DNA from: Neptunitalea chrysea | GTDB lineage: Bacteria > Bacteroidota > Bacteroidia > Flavobacteriales > Flavobacteriaceae | Length of the DNA stretch: 64,000 nt | Assembly: GCF_027924145.1 (NCBI RefSeq) | Contig: NZ_BRVP01000007.1 | Coordinates: 122,726-186,725 of the forward strand | Direction of reading: 5' to 3' | In this document: in pieces, positions 55,867 through 64,000 of the stretch | Layout: each line of letters starts with the position of its first letter | Numbering within the stretch: position 1 is the first letter of the stretch | Translations under genes and position numbers: made by a program | Notes under the pieces: generated by a model | Told to the model about the DNA's origin: nothing | The model's database searches: none | What the model saw: only the letters and a program-made list of their open reading frames with translations

Positions 55867-57060
55867 ATGATTTTCAAAAAATATATCATTCAGATGTTGT
55901 CTTTTGTGCTTCTTGGTGTAATCGGTTGCACTGATAAAGAAGGGATAAAAGTTACCGTAGAAGTTAGCAATCCATTGAATTTTAATAGGACAGAAATTGT
56001 GGCTATTCCTGTAACAGATCTCTCTGTATTACTTAATACGTATGATGAAAGTAGTATTGTGGTTAAGGATATAGGGGCTGAAAAATATCTTTATACACAA
56101 TGGATAGATAATGATAGCGATGGTAAAAATGATGAACTTTTATTTCAGGCATCGGTAGGCGCATCTCAAAGTGCAAGCTATACTATTTTGGCCGATAGCA
56201 CTGTAGCTATACCCGAGACAGATGTGGTAGCCTATTCAAGATTTGTACCGGAGCGTACCGATGATTATACCTGGGAAAATGATAAGGTAGCCTTTAGAAC
56301 CTATGGACCCGATGCGCAACAACGAGCAGAGGAAGGCAGGGAAAATGGGACTCTTTCAAGTGGTATTGATCTTTGGTTAAAACGAACTGATAAATCAATT
56401 ATCAATGAATGGTATAAGGGGTATCAAACGGATCCTATGTTTTATCATCATGATAAAGGAGAAGGCTACGATCCGTATCATGTTGGAGGAAGCCGTGGTA
56501 CCGGAGGAATTGGTATTTGGGAAAACGATAGCATTTATGTATCTAAGAATTTTATTTCGTATAAAACCATTGCAGACGGGCCATTACGTACGGTTTTTGA
56601 ACTTAACTATGCACCATGGAGTCCGTATGAAGTTCGGGAAACCAAACGTATTACTTTGGATTTGGGGACTAATTTCTCCAAATTTGAAATTGCGTTAAAA
56701 GCGAGAGATACTGTTCCTAACTATGCTATTGGTATTACATTACATGAGAATGGGGGGGCAGTTAAAATTCAGCCTAAAAAAGGATGTTATCGTTATTGGG
56801 AGAAGATAGATGATGCCTATATTGGAGAAGGTATTGTTATAGATGTCGATGAGGTGATTTCTGCTTCTTCACGCGTTTCAGAAGTAAAAGATCAAAGCAA
56901 TTTATTGATACTTGCAAAACCAACAGATAAGTTAACCTATTACGCTGGGTTTGCTTGGGTAAAAAGTAATCAAGTTACTTCTGTAGAAGATTGGGATAAG
57001 ATGTTGGAAGAAAAGGCAGCAATGCTTAAAAATCCATTAACTATAATAATAAATAAGTAA
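55867..57060 (+). CDS. DUF4861 family lipoprotein
   Basis: 397 residues. Lipobox in LLGVIGCTDKEG (Cys near residue 20). Family patterns are VSNPLNFNRTEIVAIPV, WIDNDSDGKNDELLFQ and DPYHVGGSRGTGGIGIWEND. The His-rich MFYHHDKGEGYDPYHVGGS may be an active or metal site. DUF4861 proteins recur in polysaccharide-degradation loci. I recall at least one uncharacterised glycan protein shown to be an oligosaccharide dehydratase that may belong here, but I cannot verify this. The next gene begins one base after the stop, so the two are coupled. Confidence 0.75.
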   Translation: MIFKKYIIQMLSFVLLGVIGCTDKEGIKVTVEVSNPLNFNRTEIVAIPVTDLSVLLNTYDESSIVVKDIGAEKYLYTQWIDNDSDGKNDELLFQASVGASQSASYTILADSTVAIPETDVVAYSRFVPERTDDYTWENDKVAFRTYGPDAQQRAEEGRENGTLSSGIDLWLKRTDKSIINEWYKGYQTDPMFYHHDKGEGYDPYHVGGSRGTGGIGIWENDSIYVSKNFISYKTIADGPLRTVFELNYAPWSPYEVRETKRITLDLGTNFSKFEIALKARDTVPNYAIGITLHENGGAVKIQPKKGCYRYWEKIDDAYIGEGIVIDVDEVISASSRVSEVKDQSNLLILAKPTDKLTYYAGFAWVKSNQVTSVEDWDKMLEEKAAMLKNPLTIIINK

Positions 57061-57061
57061 G

Positions 57062-57889
57062 ATGTTTCTAAAGAATAAAGTAGTGGTAATTACCGGAGGT
57101 ACCGGAGTTTTAGGTAGTGTACTAACCAAGGGATTGGCAAAGCAGGGGGCAAAAGTGGCTATTTTAGGAAGAAGTCTGGAAAAAGGAGAGAAATTAGCCA
57201 AAGAAATAACCAAAGATGGTGGGGTAGCACTGGCTGTAAGTGTAGATGTTTGTAATAAAGAAAGTTTGGTTGAAGCCCATACAATAATTAATGAGCAACT
57301 TGGATTGGTAGATATTTTACTAAATGGAGCCGGAGGTAATCATCCTTCAGGAGTAACTACAGATGAGTTTTATGAAGAAACGAATACCAACCATGATTTT
57401 CAGGATTTTTTTAAACTAGGTTTAGAAGGTGTAGATTATGTCTTTAGATTAAATTTTATGGGAACGTTTATTCCCATTCAAGTATTTGCGAAAGATATGA
57501 TTGGCAGACCAGATTGTAGTATTCTGAATATATCATCGGTAAGTGCGGGATTACCCTTAACCAAGGTTCCTGCATATAGTGCTGCAAAAGCGGCTATTAG
57601 TAATTTTACGCATTGGTTAGCAGTGTATTTTGCCAAAGAAGGGGTTAGAGCAAATGCTTTGGTACCAGGTTTTTTCTTAACAGAACAAAATAGAACGTTA
57701 CTGACCAATGAAGATGGTAGTCTAACTTCGAGGGGAGAAAAGATTTTATCGCAAACTCCTATGAATCGGTTTGGAGATCCGGAGGATTTGGTAAGTACAG
57801 TGTTATGGTTGTGTAACCCTGCGTCGCGTTTTGTTACCGGTATTACAGTACCTGTGGATGGTGGGTTTATGGCTTTTAACGGAGTATAA
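57062..57889 (+). CDS. SDR oxidoreductase, D-fructuronate-reductase-like
   Basis: 275 residues. SDR marks are [35 protein letters not shown], and an intact catalytic site in [20 protein letters not shown] with Tyr and Lys. The sequence GGNHPSG and the position directly before uxuA suggest the SDR-type mannonate oxidoreductase that reduces D-fructuronate to D-mannonate (non-homologous to E. coli UxuB). A 5-keto-4-deoxyuronate (KduD-type) substrate is an alternative. The uxuA start follows two bases after its stop. Confidence 0.8.
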   Translation: MFLKNKVVVITGGTGVLGSVLTKGLAKQGAKVAILGRSLEKGEKLAKEITKDGGVALAVSVDVCNKESLVEAHTIINEQLGLVDILLNGAGGNHPSGVTTDEFYEETNTNHDFQDFFKLGLEGVDYVFRLNFMGTFIPIQVFAKDMIGRPDCSILNISSVSAGLPLTKVPAYSAAKAAISNFTHWLAVYFAKEGVRANALVPGFFLTEQNRTLLTNEDGSLTSRGEKILSQTPMNRFGDPEDLVSTVLWLCNPASRFVTGITVPVDGGFMAFNGV

Positions 57890-57890
57890 T

Positions 57891-59093
57891 ATGGCATTAG
57901 AACAAACATGGAGATGGTATGGACCTAATGATACCGTACCGTTATCTTATATTAAAATGGCTGGAGCAACAGGAGTTGTTTCGGCTTTGCATCAGATACC
58001 CAATGGAGAGGTATGGTTGGTAGATGAAATAGAAGAACGTAAACAAACTATTGAAGCTGCTGGATTAAGTTGGTCAGTGGTAGAAAGTATTCCTGTTCAT
58101 GAGGATATTAAGAAACGAACCGGAAACTATGTTCATTATATTGAAAATTATAAGCAAAGCATACGCAATTTAGCTTTGTGTGGTATAGATACAGTATGCT
58201 ATAATTTTATGCCAGTTTTAGATTGGACAAGAACCAATCTTGCTTATGAACTTCCAGACGGGTCAAAAGCCTTGCGTTTTGATAAAATCGAGTTTGTGGT
58301 ATTTGATGTTTTTTTATTAAACAGATCAGGTGCAGCTCATGATTATACCAAAGAGGAATTAACCAAAGCATTGGATTGTTTTGATGAAATGTCTTCCGAT
58401 AAAAAAGAGCAACTAGTTAAAAATATTATAGCAGGTTTACCAGGGGCAGAAGAAGGATACACATTGGAACAGTTTCAAGAAGTATTAGATTCCTATAAAG
58501 GAATAAATGAAATAGCGCTAAAAGAAAATCTCTATGCCTTTCTAAAGGAAATTATTCCAGTAGCAGAATCGGTTGGTGTTTTAATGGCGATACACCCTGA
58601 TGATCCGCCATTTCCTATTTTAGGGCTGCCACGAGTAATGAGTACCGAAGCAGATGCAACTGAATTAATACAGGTAGTGGATAGTAAAAGTAATGGGCTT
58701 TGCTTTTGTACAGGCTCATATGGTGTACGAGCTGATAACGATTTGGTGGGGATGGTACAACGTATGGGAGACCGAATTAATTTTGTGCATTTAAGAGCCA
58801 CTAAAAGAGATATACAGGGAAACTTTTTTGAAGCAGATCATTTAGATGGTGATGTAGATATGTATGCTGTTATGAAAGCGTTGCTAGAAGAGCAGCAAAA
58901 GCGAATAGCATCAGGTAGAGAAGATTTCAGATTGCCCATGAGGCCAGATCATGGACACCAGATGTTAGATGATTTACATAAAACTACCAATTCAGGATAT
59001 TCAGCGATTGGTCGTTTGCGTGGATTAGCAGAATTACGTGGGTTAGAGTGTGCTATTCTGCGAGTACTTGATAAACCTATAAAGATCCTCTAA
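57891..59093 (+). CDS. uxuA: Mannonate dehydratase
   Basis: 400 residues from ATG 57891; the upstream extension to 57831 overlaps the SDR gene and is rejected. It converts D-mannonate to 2-keto-3-deoxygluconate in glucuronate catabolism. Family marks are [52 protein letters not shown] and CTGSYG. The metal-binding HLRATKR and [11 protein letters not shown] are near the C-terminus. It is the last gene of the main glycan operon and overlaps the convergent GntR gene by 17 bases. Confidence 0.95.
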   Translation: MALEQTWRWYGPNDTVPLSYIKMAGATGVVSALHQIPNGEVWLVDEIEERKQTIEAAGLSWSVVESIPVHEDIKKRTGNYVHYIENYKQSIRNLALCGIDTVCYNFMPVLDWTRTNLAYELPDGSKALRFDKIEFVVFDVFLLNRSGAAHDYTKEELTKALDCFDEMSSDKKEQLVKNIIAGLPGAEEGYTLEQFQEVLDSYKGINEIALKENLYAFLKEIIPVAESVGVLMAIHPDDPPFPILGLPRVMSTEADATELIQVVDSKSNGLCFCTGSYGVRADNDLVGMVQRMGDRINFVHLRATKRDIQGNFFEADHLDGDVDMYAVMKALLEEQQKRIASGREDFRLPMRPDHGHQMLDDLHKTTNSGYSAIGRLRGLAELRGLECAILRVLDKPIKIL

Positions 59094-60075
59094 GAATAAG
59101 ACTACTTTTATTTTCAATCTTATTTTTATGTTGCCCTACAACCATTTCAGCCATAATACTTCCCATTGCAGTGAAGTCGGTTGAAATGGTGGTTATACCA
59201 TTAGCAACTACTTTTTTAAGGGGAGTGTCATTATAAGATATAATACCTAGGTCTTTTCCTATTTCCAACTGTTTCTCATTTGCTAATTCAATTACTTTTA
59301 CCAAATCACGGTCATCGGGGATAACAAAGGCATCACCTTTTTTTAAATCATATGTTTTAATATCTGAAATGATGTTGTAATTAAAGTCGTGATCCTTACA
59401 GAATTTTATGAACCCATTTTGCATACCAATAGGTTGTTTAAAATCGGGGAATATAAGTACTAGCTTGTGATATTTTTTTAACGGATCTAACCCCGTTTCT
59501 AATGCATTATATATATCGGATACAAAATTTTGGTGTACAGAAGGATATTCTTCTAGGTTTTCATTGGTCTGGTCTAAAATATAGACGTTATTTTTAGGAA
59601 GCTTTTTAATATGTATATGCGCATCTTTTAGGATAGTGGGCATAATGATATAGTTATTATAATCGCCACTATTTTCATCAATAAGCTTTTTAAATACATC
59701 CATATTAAAATAGTGAAAAAAGATATCAATACTAGCAAAAGTCCCCATGGTCTCTTTAAAAGAATTATATAAATCCTCTTTAAATGAGTTTAACTCATCG
59801 AACAATAAGAAGATTCGCTGCTCGGTAGTAAACTCTTCACTTTTAATATAGTAACCTTTTCCTGGCATAGCAGAGATAATACCTCTTTTTTTAAGATCGT
59901 TATAAGCCTGTAACACCGTATCACGTGAAAGTCCAAATTCTAAAGCAATTTTATTAATAGAAGGCAGTTTATCTTTTCGTCTCAATCTCTTTTCAGCAAT
60001 AGCTGTTTCAACCGAATAAATAATTTGTTTGTATTTGGGAACGCTAGTGTTTTCTACAACATTAATAAGCTTCAT
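59077..60075 (-). CDS. GntR-family regulator with LacI-type sensor domain
   Basis: 332 residues. The N-terminal winged helix-turn-helix is of GntR type ([20 protein letters not shown], then [20 protein letters not shown], about 36-75). The rest is a periplasmic-binding-like effector domain as in Ara[35 protein letters not shown], and [14 protein letters not shown] near the end. The likely inducer is a sugar from the locus, such as galactose or a uronate (inference). The operator 17 bases upstream of its start suggests autoregulation, and its twin lies before the glycan operon. Confidence 0.88.
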   Translation of the reverse strand: MKLINVVENTSVPKYKQIIYSVETAIAEKRLRRKDKLPSINKIALEFGLSRDTVLQAYNDLKKRGIISAMPGKGYYIKSEEFTTEQRIFLLFDELNSFKEDLYNSFKETMGTFASIDIFFHYFNMDVFKKLIDENSGDYNNYIIMPTILKDAHIHIKKLPKNNVYILDQTNENLEEYPSVHQNFVSDIYNALETGLDPLKKYHKLVLIFPDFKQPIGMQNGFIKFCKDHDFNYNIISDIKTYDLKKGDAFVIPDDRDLVKVIELANEKQLEIGKDLGIISYNDTPLKKVVANGITTISTDFTAMGSIMAEMVVGQHKNKIENKSSLILRGSL

Positions 60076-60091
60076 AAGAATTGTAATTTAT

Positions 60092-60132
60092 AACTGGTGG
60101 CTAATTTAATAAAACTGGTTGGTACTGGTGTG
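60092..60132 (+). promoter_or_regulatory. Operator module, copy 2 (between gntR and galK)
   Basis: AACTGGT at 60092 and 60113 (21 bp apart), then TACTGGTGTG from 60123. The 41 bases match 46819-46859 without a gap. The module sits 17 bases from the GntR start codon on the minus strand and just before the galK -7 box on the plus strand, where it can control both. Confidence 0.65.
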
Positions 60133-60151
60133 GTTTAGAATGTTAATATTG

Positions 60152-60159
60152 TAAATTTG
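60152..60159 (+). promoter_or_regulatory. -7 box TAAATTTG of galK
   Basis: TAnnTTTG match 39 bases after the second AACTGGT, with a leader of about 145 bases before galK. Confidence 0.55.
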
Positions 60160-60304
60160 CTAATGAATCAATAGAAATAGAAGACTAAATGTGTTATTTG
60201 ATGTTTATTTAATCTTTGTTTTTATTGATGTAATAAAATAATTATTAAGACTTTTATAAGTAGTTGCTTTAAAAGCAGTGAAAATAAGTAATACTATATA
60301 GAGA

Positions 60305-61489
60305 ATGAAGAATGATAGTTTAGTTCAATCCGTGAGTAATGCGTTTAAAGCTTATTTTGAAGAGGATCCTGCTCATATTTTTTTATCTCCGGGTAGAATT
60401 AATATAATCGGGGAGCATGTAGATTATAATGATGGATTTGTATTACCCGCAGCCATAGATAAGTATATCTGTTTTGCTATTACCACAAATACATCAAAAA
60501 TATGTACCATAGTTGCAAAAGATTTAGAAGATGAAGTAAAGTTTAATATTTCGGATGAGACGGTACCAACAGATAGAATGTGGGTAAACTTTTTCTACGG
60601 AGTATTAGCGCAGTTAAAAGAGAAAAATCCGTTATCTGGTTTTAATATTGTATTTAGCAGTAATATACCTATAGGGGCAGGGTTGTCATCTTCGGCAGCA
60701 CTTGAATGTGGATTTGCTTTTGCATTAAATGAGCTTTATAACCTAGAACTAACCAAAAAAGATATTGCCTTAATAGGACAAAAAGCTGAACATACATTTG
60801 TAGGGGTAAACTGTGGTATTATGGATCAGTTTGCCAGCGTATTTGGAAAAGAAAATCACGTTGTATTACTAGATTGTAATACAATGGATTATGAATATTA
60901 TAAGGCAGACTTTAAAGATTATACTATTTTGTTATTAGATAGTAAAGTAAAACATACCCATTTAACATCTGGTTATAATGATAGAAGAAGAGAAGTAGAA
61001 GAAGGTTTTGCTATTTTAAAAAAGCAGTATCCTATGATTACTTCGTTTAGAGATGTATCTGAGTATATGGTTACTGCTATAGAAGACAAGTTAGGGCCGC
61101 TAAGTTTTAAGCGTTGTTTGTTTGTGGTAAAAGAAATAAAACGTGTAAAAGATGCTGTAGATGCTATTGAAGCTAATGATTTTGAAAAATTAGGTGCTTT
61201 GATGTTTGAAACACACCATGGTTTATCTGAAGATTATGAAGTAAGTTGTGAAGAGATTGACTTTTTAGTAAGCTTAGTAGAAAATGATGGAAATGTAATT
61301 GGATCTCGTATGATGGGTGGAGGTTTTGGAGGTTGCTCTATTAACCTTGTAAAGAAAGAGGCAGTTGATGTAATTATAAAAAAGGCAAGTACATTATATA
61401 AAGAAAAATTTAATATCGCCTTAGAAGCTTATAAGATAGCTATTTCTGAGGGTACAAGTATTTACAAAGATGAGCACGCAAAAATTTGA
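60305..61489 (+). CDS. galK: Galactokinase
   Basis: 394 residues. Phosphorylates galactose at C1 with ATP. Family marks are LSPGRINIIGEHVDYNDGFV (sugar-binding, about 26-45), IPIGAGLSSSAALECG (GHMP ATP loop, about 123-138) and the C-terminal MMGGGFGGCSINLV. The catalytic Asp is in GIMDQFASVFG. It begins the Leloir part of the locus and overlaps galT by 20 bases. Its promoter carries the GntR module. Confidence 0.96.
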   Translation: MKNDSLVQSVSNAFKAYFEEDPAHIFLSPGRINIIGEHVDYNDGFVLPAAIDKYICFAITTNTSKICTIVAKDLEDEVKFNISDETVPTDRMWVNFFYGVLAQLKEKNPLSGFNIVFSSNIPIGAGLSSSAALECGFAFALNELYNLELTKKDIALIGQKAEHTFVGVNCGIMDQFASVFGKENHVVLLDCNTMDYEYYKADFKDYTILLLDSKVKHTHLTSGYNDRRREVEEGFAILKKQYPMITSFRDVSEYMVTAIEDKLGPLSFKRCLFVVKEIKRVKDAVDAIEANDFEKLGALMFETHHGLSEDYEVSCEEIDFLVSLVENDGNVIGSRMMGGGFGGCSINLVKKEAVDVIIKKASTLYKEKFNIALEAYKIAISEGTSIYKDEHAKI

Positions 61490-62537
61490 TTATAACGAAC
61501 ATCCACACCGTAGATATAATCCGTTAATCGGGGAGTGGGTATTGGTATCACCGCATAGAGCAAAACGTCCTTGGCAAGGACAGGAGGAGAACGATTTAGA
61601 AGAAGAAAAACTTCAATATGATCCTTCTTGTTACTTATGTCCGGGGAATACGCGTTCTAACGGAGTAGTGAATAAACAATATACCGATGTGTATGTGTTT
61701 GATAACGATTTTCCTTCTTTATTACAGGTAGATGTTGAAATGCCTGAAGAAACGAATCCGTTATTTAGAATAGAACCTCAGAAAGGAATCAATAGAGTAA
61801 TTTGCTTTTCCCCTAGACACGATTTGACATTACCTGAAATGGAGGTAGAAGCTATTGAAAAAGTAGTAGAAGCTTGGAAAGCGCAATACCTTGATTTGGG
61901 TGGTAAAGAGTTTATCAACCACGTTCAGATTTTTGAAAATAAAGGAGCCGTAATGGGATGTAGTAATCCGCACCCACACGGACAAATATGGTCACAGTCT
62001 TCTATACCTACTTTAGTAGCGAAAACTCAGGCCAATTTAAAAAAACATTACGAAGCAAACGGTACTAGTTTATTAGCTGATTATTTGAAGGCTGAATTAG
62101 AGCGTAAAGAACGTATTGTAGTAGAGAATGAGCACTTTGCTGTAGTAGTACCTTTTTGGGCTATTTGGCCATTTGAGACCTTAATTATAAGTAAAAGACA
62201 TTTTGGTAATATTACCGAAATGACCAAAGAAGAACGGAAAGCATTTGCGGCTATTATTAAGGCAAATACCGTACGATACGATAATTTGTTTAAAACATCG
62301 TTCCCGTATTCTTCCGGAATTCATCAAACACCAACCGATGGTGAGGAACATCCTGAGTGGCATTTCCATATGCATTTCTATCCGCCGTTGTTACGTTCGG
62401 CTACCGTTAAGAAATTTATGGTAGGGTACGAGATGATGGCAGAAGCACAACGTGATATTTCACCTGAAAAGAGTGCTGCTATGTTAAGAGAATTGCCAGA
62501 AGTACACTATAAGAAACTAACTAACAATATCATATAG
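61470..62537 (+). CDS. galT: Galactose-1-phosphate uridylyltransferase
   Basis: 355 residues. It exchanges UDP between UDP-glucose and galactose-1-phosphate. Metal and substrate residues are in HRRYNPLIGEWVLVSPHRAK and CYLCPGN. The active-site His triad NPHPHGQIW is near residue 168. HFHMHFYPPLLRSATVKKF follows at about 292. A UDP-galactose epimerase (galE) is not in the window. A hairpin terminator follows about 45 bases after its stop. Confidence 0.95.
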   Translation: MSTQKFDYNEHPHRRYNPLIGEWVLVSPHRAKRPWQGQEENDLEEEKLQYDPSCYLCPGNTRSNGVVNKQYTDVYVFDNDFPSLLQVDVEMPEETNPLFRIEPQKGINRVICFSPRHDLTLPEMEVEAIEKVVEAWKAQYLDLGGKEFINHVQIFENKGAVMGCSNPHPHGQIWSQSSIPTLVAKTQANLKKHYEANGTSLLADYLKAELERKERIVVENEHFAVVVPFWAIWPFETLIISKRHFGNITEMTKEERKAFAAIIKANTVRYDNLFKTSFPYSSGIHQTPTDGEEHPEWHFHMHFYPPLLRSATVKKFMVGYEMMAEAQRDISPEKSAAMLRELPEVHYKKLTNNII

Positions 62538-62582
62538 TTTAATATTTGTTTTTAGATTAGTATTGATTACTAACTAACTTAG

Positions 62583-62621
62583 AAATCCTCCTGAATGCCT
62601 TTAGGGAGGATTTTCTTTTTT
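62583..62621 (+). terminator. Terminator after galT
   Basis: AAATCCTCC (62583-62591) pairs with GGAGGATTT (62605-62613), followed by TTCTTTTTTC. Confidence 0.8.
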
Positions 62622-62724
62622 CTCGATAATCGAGATTAAATGGCTTGGAGACTTGTTTCGAAATAGAAATGTAATTTTTAGTAAATGTATGTAGAGTTGC
62701 TCCGAAGTAGTTTACTAGATAATC
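62622..62724 (+). repeat. Dispersed repeat, intergenic copy
   Basis: CTCGATAATCGAGATTAAAT, GAGACTTGT, AAATAGAAATG, then TCCGAAGTAGTTTACT and AGATAATC. The ordered blocks match 51617-51709. Its end again carries TTTACT.GATAATC, so successive units could join in tandem. Confidence 0.75.
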
Positions 62725-62789
62725 AAAACGAAAAGCTTCCATACGTGTCTTAAAGTTGTTTAGTACATTTGTTCTATACAATTAGTATT

Positions 62790-63431
62790 ATGAAGAAGAC
62801 AGTTTTATTTATGATAGGTGTTTGCAGTTCTATGTTACTTATGGGGCAAAAAATTACTTTGAAAACAGGTGATATCCTTTTTAGAGAGCGTTCAACCAAT
62901 GCACTGTCGGAAGCCATAGATAATGTAACACAAACCAAAGAAGCAACTCATTATTCGCATATGGGGATGGTTGAGGTAGAAGGCGACAGTATTTTTGTAT
63001 TACATGCTGCTCCCGAATGTGGTTCGGCTAGAGTTTCGTTAGAAGCATTTACGCACCCTAAAGATGATACAGTAAAAGTCTACCGCAGAGTCACTGCGTA
63101 TCGATTGAAAAAAGCATATCGAAAATATATTACTGAAGCCCTTGAAAAAGCAAAGCTCATGACAGGGAAACCTTATAACTACAGTTATGTAATGAACGAT
63201 AGTAGTTACTATTGCTCAGATTTTGTGTATAGATCTTTTGAAAAGGATTCCATTTTTAAATTAAATCCAATGACGTTTAAGAATACTAAAACAGGAGAAT
63301 TTCATCAGGGATGGATTGATTTTTATAAGAAATTGGGTATGGATATTCCTGAAGGAAAACCCGGCTGTAATCCGAATGGTATGGCAGCCAACCCTAAATT
63401 AAAAATATTGGGGGTACTTTCTGATGATTAA
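62790..63431 (+). CDS. Secreted YiiX/NlpC-like permuted papain-fold hydrolase
   Basis: 213 residues from ATG 62790; the longer frame adds an unlikely peptide before the signal sequence. The signal peptide ends in SSMLLMGQ. Motifs are KTGDILFRERSTNALSEA, HYSHMGMV with a conserved His, and SSYYCSDFVYRSF with the catalytic Cys. This is the order (His before Cys) of the circularly permuted NlpC/P60 group that includes YiiX. The likely substrates are peptides or lipids in the periplasm. It lies after the galT terminator and is not clearly part of the glycan locus. Confidence 0.82.
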   Translation: MKKTVLFMIGVCSSMLLMGQKITLKTGDILFRERSTNALSEAIDNVTQTKEATHYSHMGMVEVEGDSIFVLHAAPECGSARVSLEAFTHPKDDTVKVYRRVTAYRLKKAYRKYITEALEKAKLMTGKPYNYSYVMNDSSYYCSDFVYRSFEKDSIFKLNPMTFKNTKTGEFHQGWIDFYKKLGMDIPEGKPGCNPNGMAANPKLKILGVLSDD

Positions 63432-64000
63432 GAATCTTTACCTAAAGTTTTCTGGTAATAGCTATTTGCGGTTTCAATTTTTTTAGCAATTCGATTTCTA
63501 AATCTGTTAGGACTTATCACTTTAATAGCCTCTCCAAAACCTAAAATAAGTCGCTCTAATTCATAATTAAATTGTACCGTAATAGTAATATAGATACTAC
63601 CATCTGCCAATTGTTCTTTTAAGACTTGTGAGCTATGCAATGGTTTTGTAATCACATAAGGAGCGTTAGACTTGTCTATCCAGAGTGTAATTTGTTGAGG
63701 TGGTTCTCCTTCATTTACGGTAATACCTATAACGTTTTTATAATACTGCTCTGTATTAAAGTCAACTAGGTGATAAGGGATTGTAAAATCGTAGTCAATT
63801 TTAATAATTCGGTCTAAAGCTAAAGTACCTAGTTTCTTTCTTTTATTTTTATAGCCCACTAAAAACCAGCGGTTATTAAATTCCTTCAATAGATACGGGT
63901 GAAATACTATGTCATTAGCTCTTTTTGCTTTAAAAGATTGATAGGTAAGTACCAAAACCAATTGTTTTTGAATGGCCATGTATAATTCATTTAACCAATT
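63428..64000 (-). CDS. WYL-domain regulator, C-terminal part (runs off the window)
   Basis: About 190 C-terminal residues are visible, and the frame stays open to base 64000. The piece FKAKRANDIVFHPYLLKEFN and NRWFLVGYKNKRKKLGTLAL is a WYL domain with the usual RWFLVGY core. The last part (LERLILGFGEAIKVISPNRF) is the WCX C-terminal module. A helix-turn-helix would be expected upstream, outside the window. WYL regulators respond to nucleic-acid or nucleotide ligands. It overlaps the end of the convergent YiiX-like gene by four bases. Confidence 0.82.
   Translation of the reverse strand, partial: NWLNELYMAIQKQLVLVLTYQSFKAKRANDIVFHPYLLKEFNNRWFLVGYKNKRKKLGTLALDRIIKIDYDFTIPYHLVDFNTEQYYKNVIGITVNEGEPPQQITLWIDKSNAPYVITKPLHSSQVLKEQLADGSIYITITVQFNYELERLILGFGEAIKVISPNRFRNRIAKKIETANSYYQKTLGKDS

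Overview
The window is chromosomal DNA of a marine-type member of the Flavobacteriaceae (Bacteroidota). The signs are AT-rich DNA, -7 boxes of the Bacteroidota form TAnnTTTG, a type IX secretion (T9SS) sorting tail on a secreted nuclease, a long-form signal peptidase I, a type B L31 protein, many DUFs typical of this phylum, and family-typical gene orders such as parA-parB-DUF5683-dapB-lepB-WbqC. All functional calls come from reading motifs and gene order; no search was run.

Layout. 1-2.9 kb: 5' part of hisS (its 3' part lies before base 1), a small membrane protein, a nucleosidase-like gene and rluF. 2.9-5.6 kb: a small accessory island of short, unfamiliar membrane/coiled-coil genes separated by inverted repeats. 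Two of these genes look frameshifted. The island also holds a 44-bp perfect palindrome and a 38-residue proline-rich ORF, and it ends at a degenerate tRNA-Arg. 5.6-9.9 kb: the leucine operon leuA-leuC-leuD-leuB on the minus strand. 10-18.8 kb: housekeeping and conserved genes (RluA-type synthase, DUF985 cupin, panB, a secreted endonuclease I, an RsmB/NOP-type methyltransferase, a lipoprotein propeller). 18.9-20.4 kb: a sigma factor, membrane protein and Spy-like protein operon. 20.6-25.9 kb: ABC exporter, phosphohexomutase, glycosyltransferase and DUF4199. 26-46.6 kb: rpmE2, a GlmU-like protein, an OppA-like lipoprotein, mtaB, rlpA, a DciA-like protein, recF, a TPR protein, ribH, mutL, two rhomboids, an EEP-family protein, the DUF6122-WbqC-lepB-dapB-DUF5683-parB-parA block, and a dienoyl-CoA-reductase-like SDR.

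46.6-62.5 kb is the most distinctive region, a glycan-degradation locus. A 519-bp regulatory region precedes a tight plus-strand series: BNR-4 propeller (possible polysaccharide lyase), GH2 beta-galactosidase, GH2 beta-glucuronidase-like enzyme, double-GH43 lipoprotein, DUF4861 lipoprotein, SDR (fructuronate-reductase-like) and uxuA. A convergent GntR/LacI-type regulator and then galK-galT follow. The enzymes would release and metabolise galactose and a hexuronate, so a galactose/glucuronate-containing glycan is the likely substrate (inference). No SusC/SusD pair or other transporter is present. The same operator-promoter module, with AACTGGT repeats exactly 21 bp apart and a TAnnTTTG box exactly 39 bp after the second repeat, lies upstream of both the first glycan gene and galK/gntR. 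It predicts one regulon under the GntR protein. A LacI-type palindrome and a 12-bp inverted repeat add further control candidates in the first promoter region.

The right end holds a papain-like YiiX/NlpC-type protein and part of a WYL-domain regulator that runs off the window. A dispersed repeat of about 50-100 bp occurs three times (40.1, 51.6 and 62.6 kb). In two copies it supplies the last codons and stop of the preceding gene.
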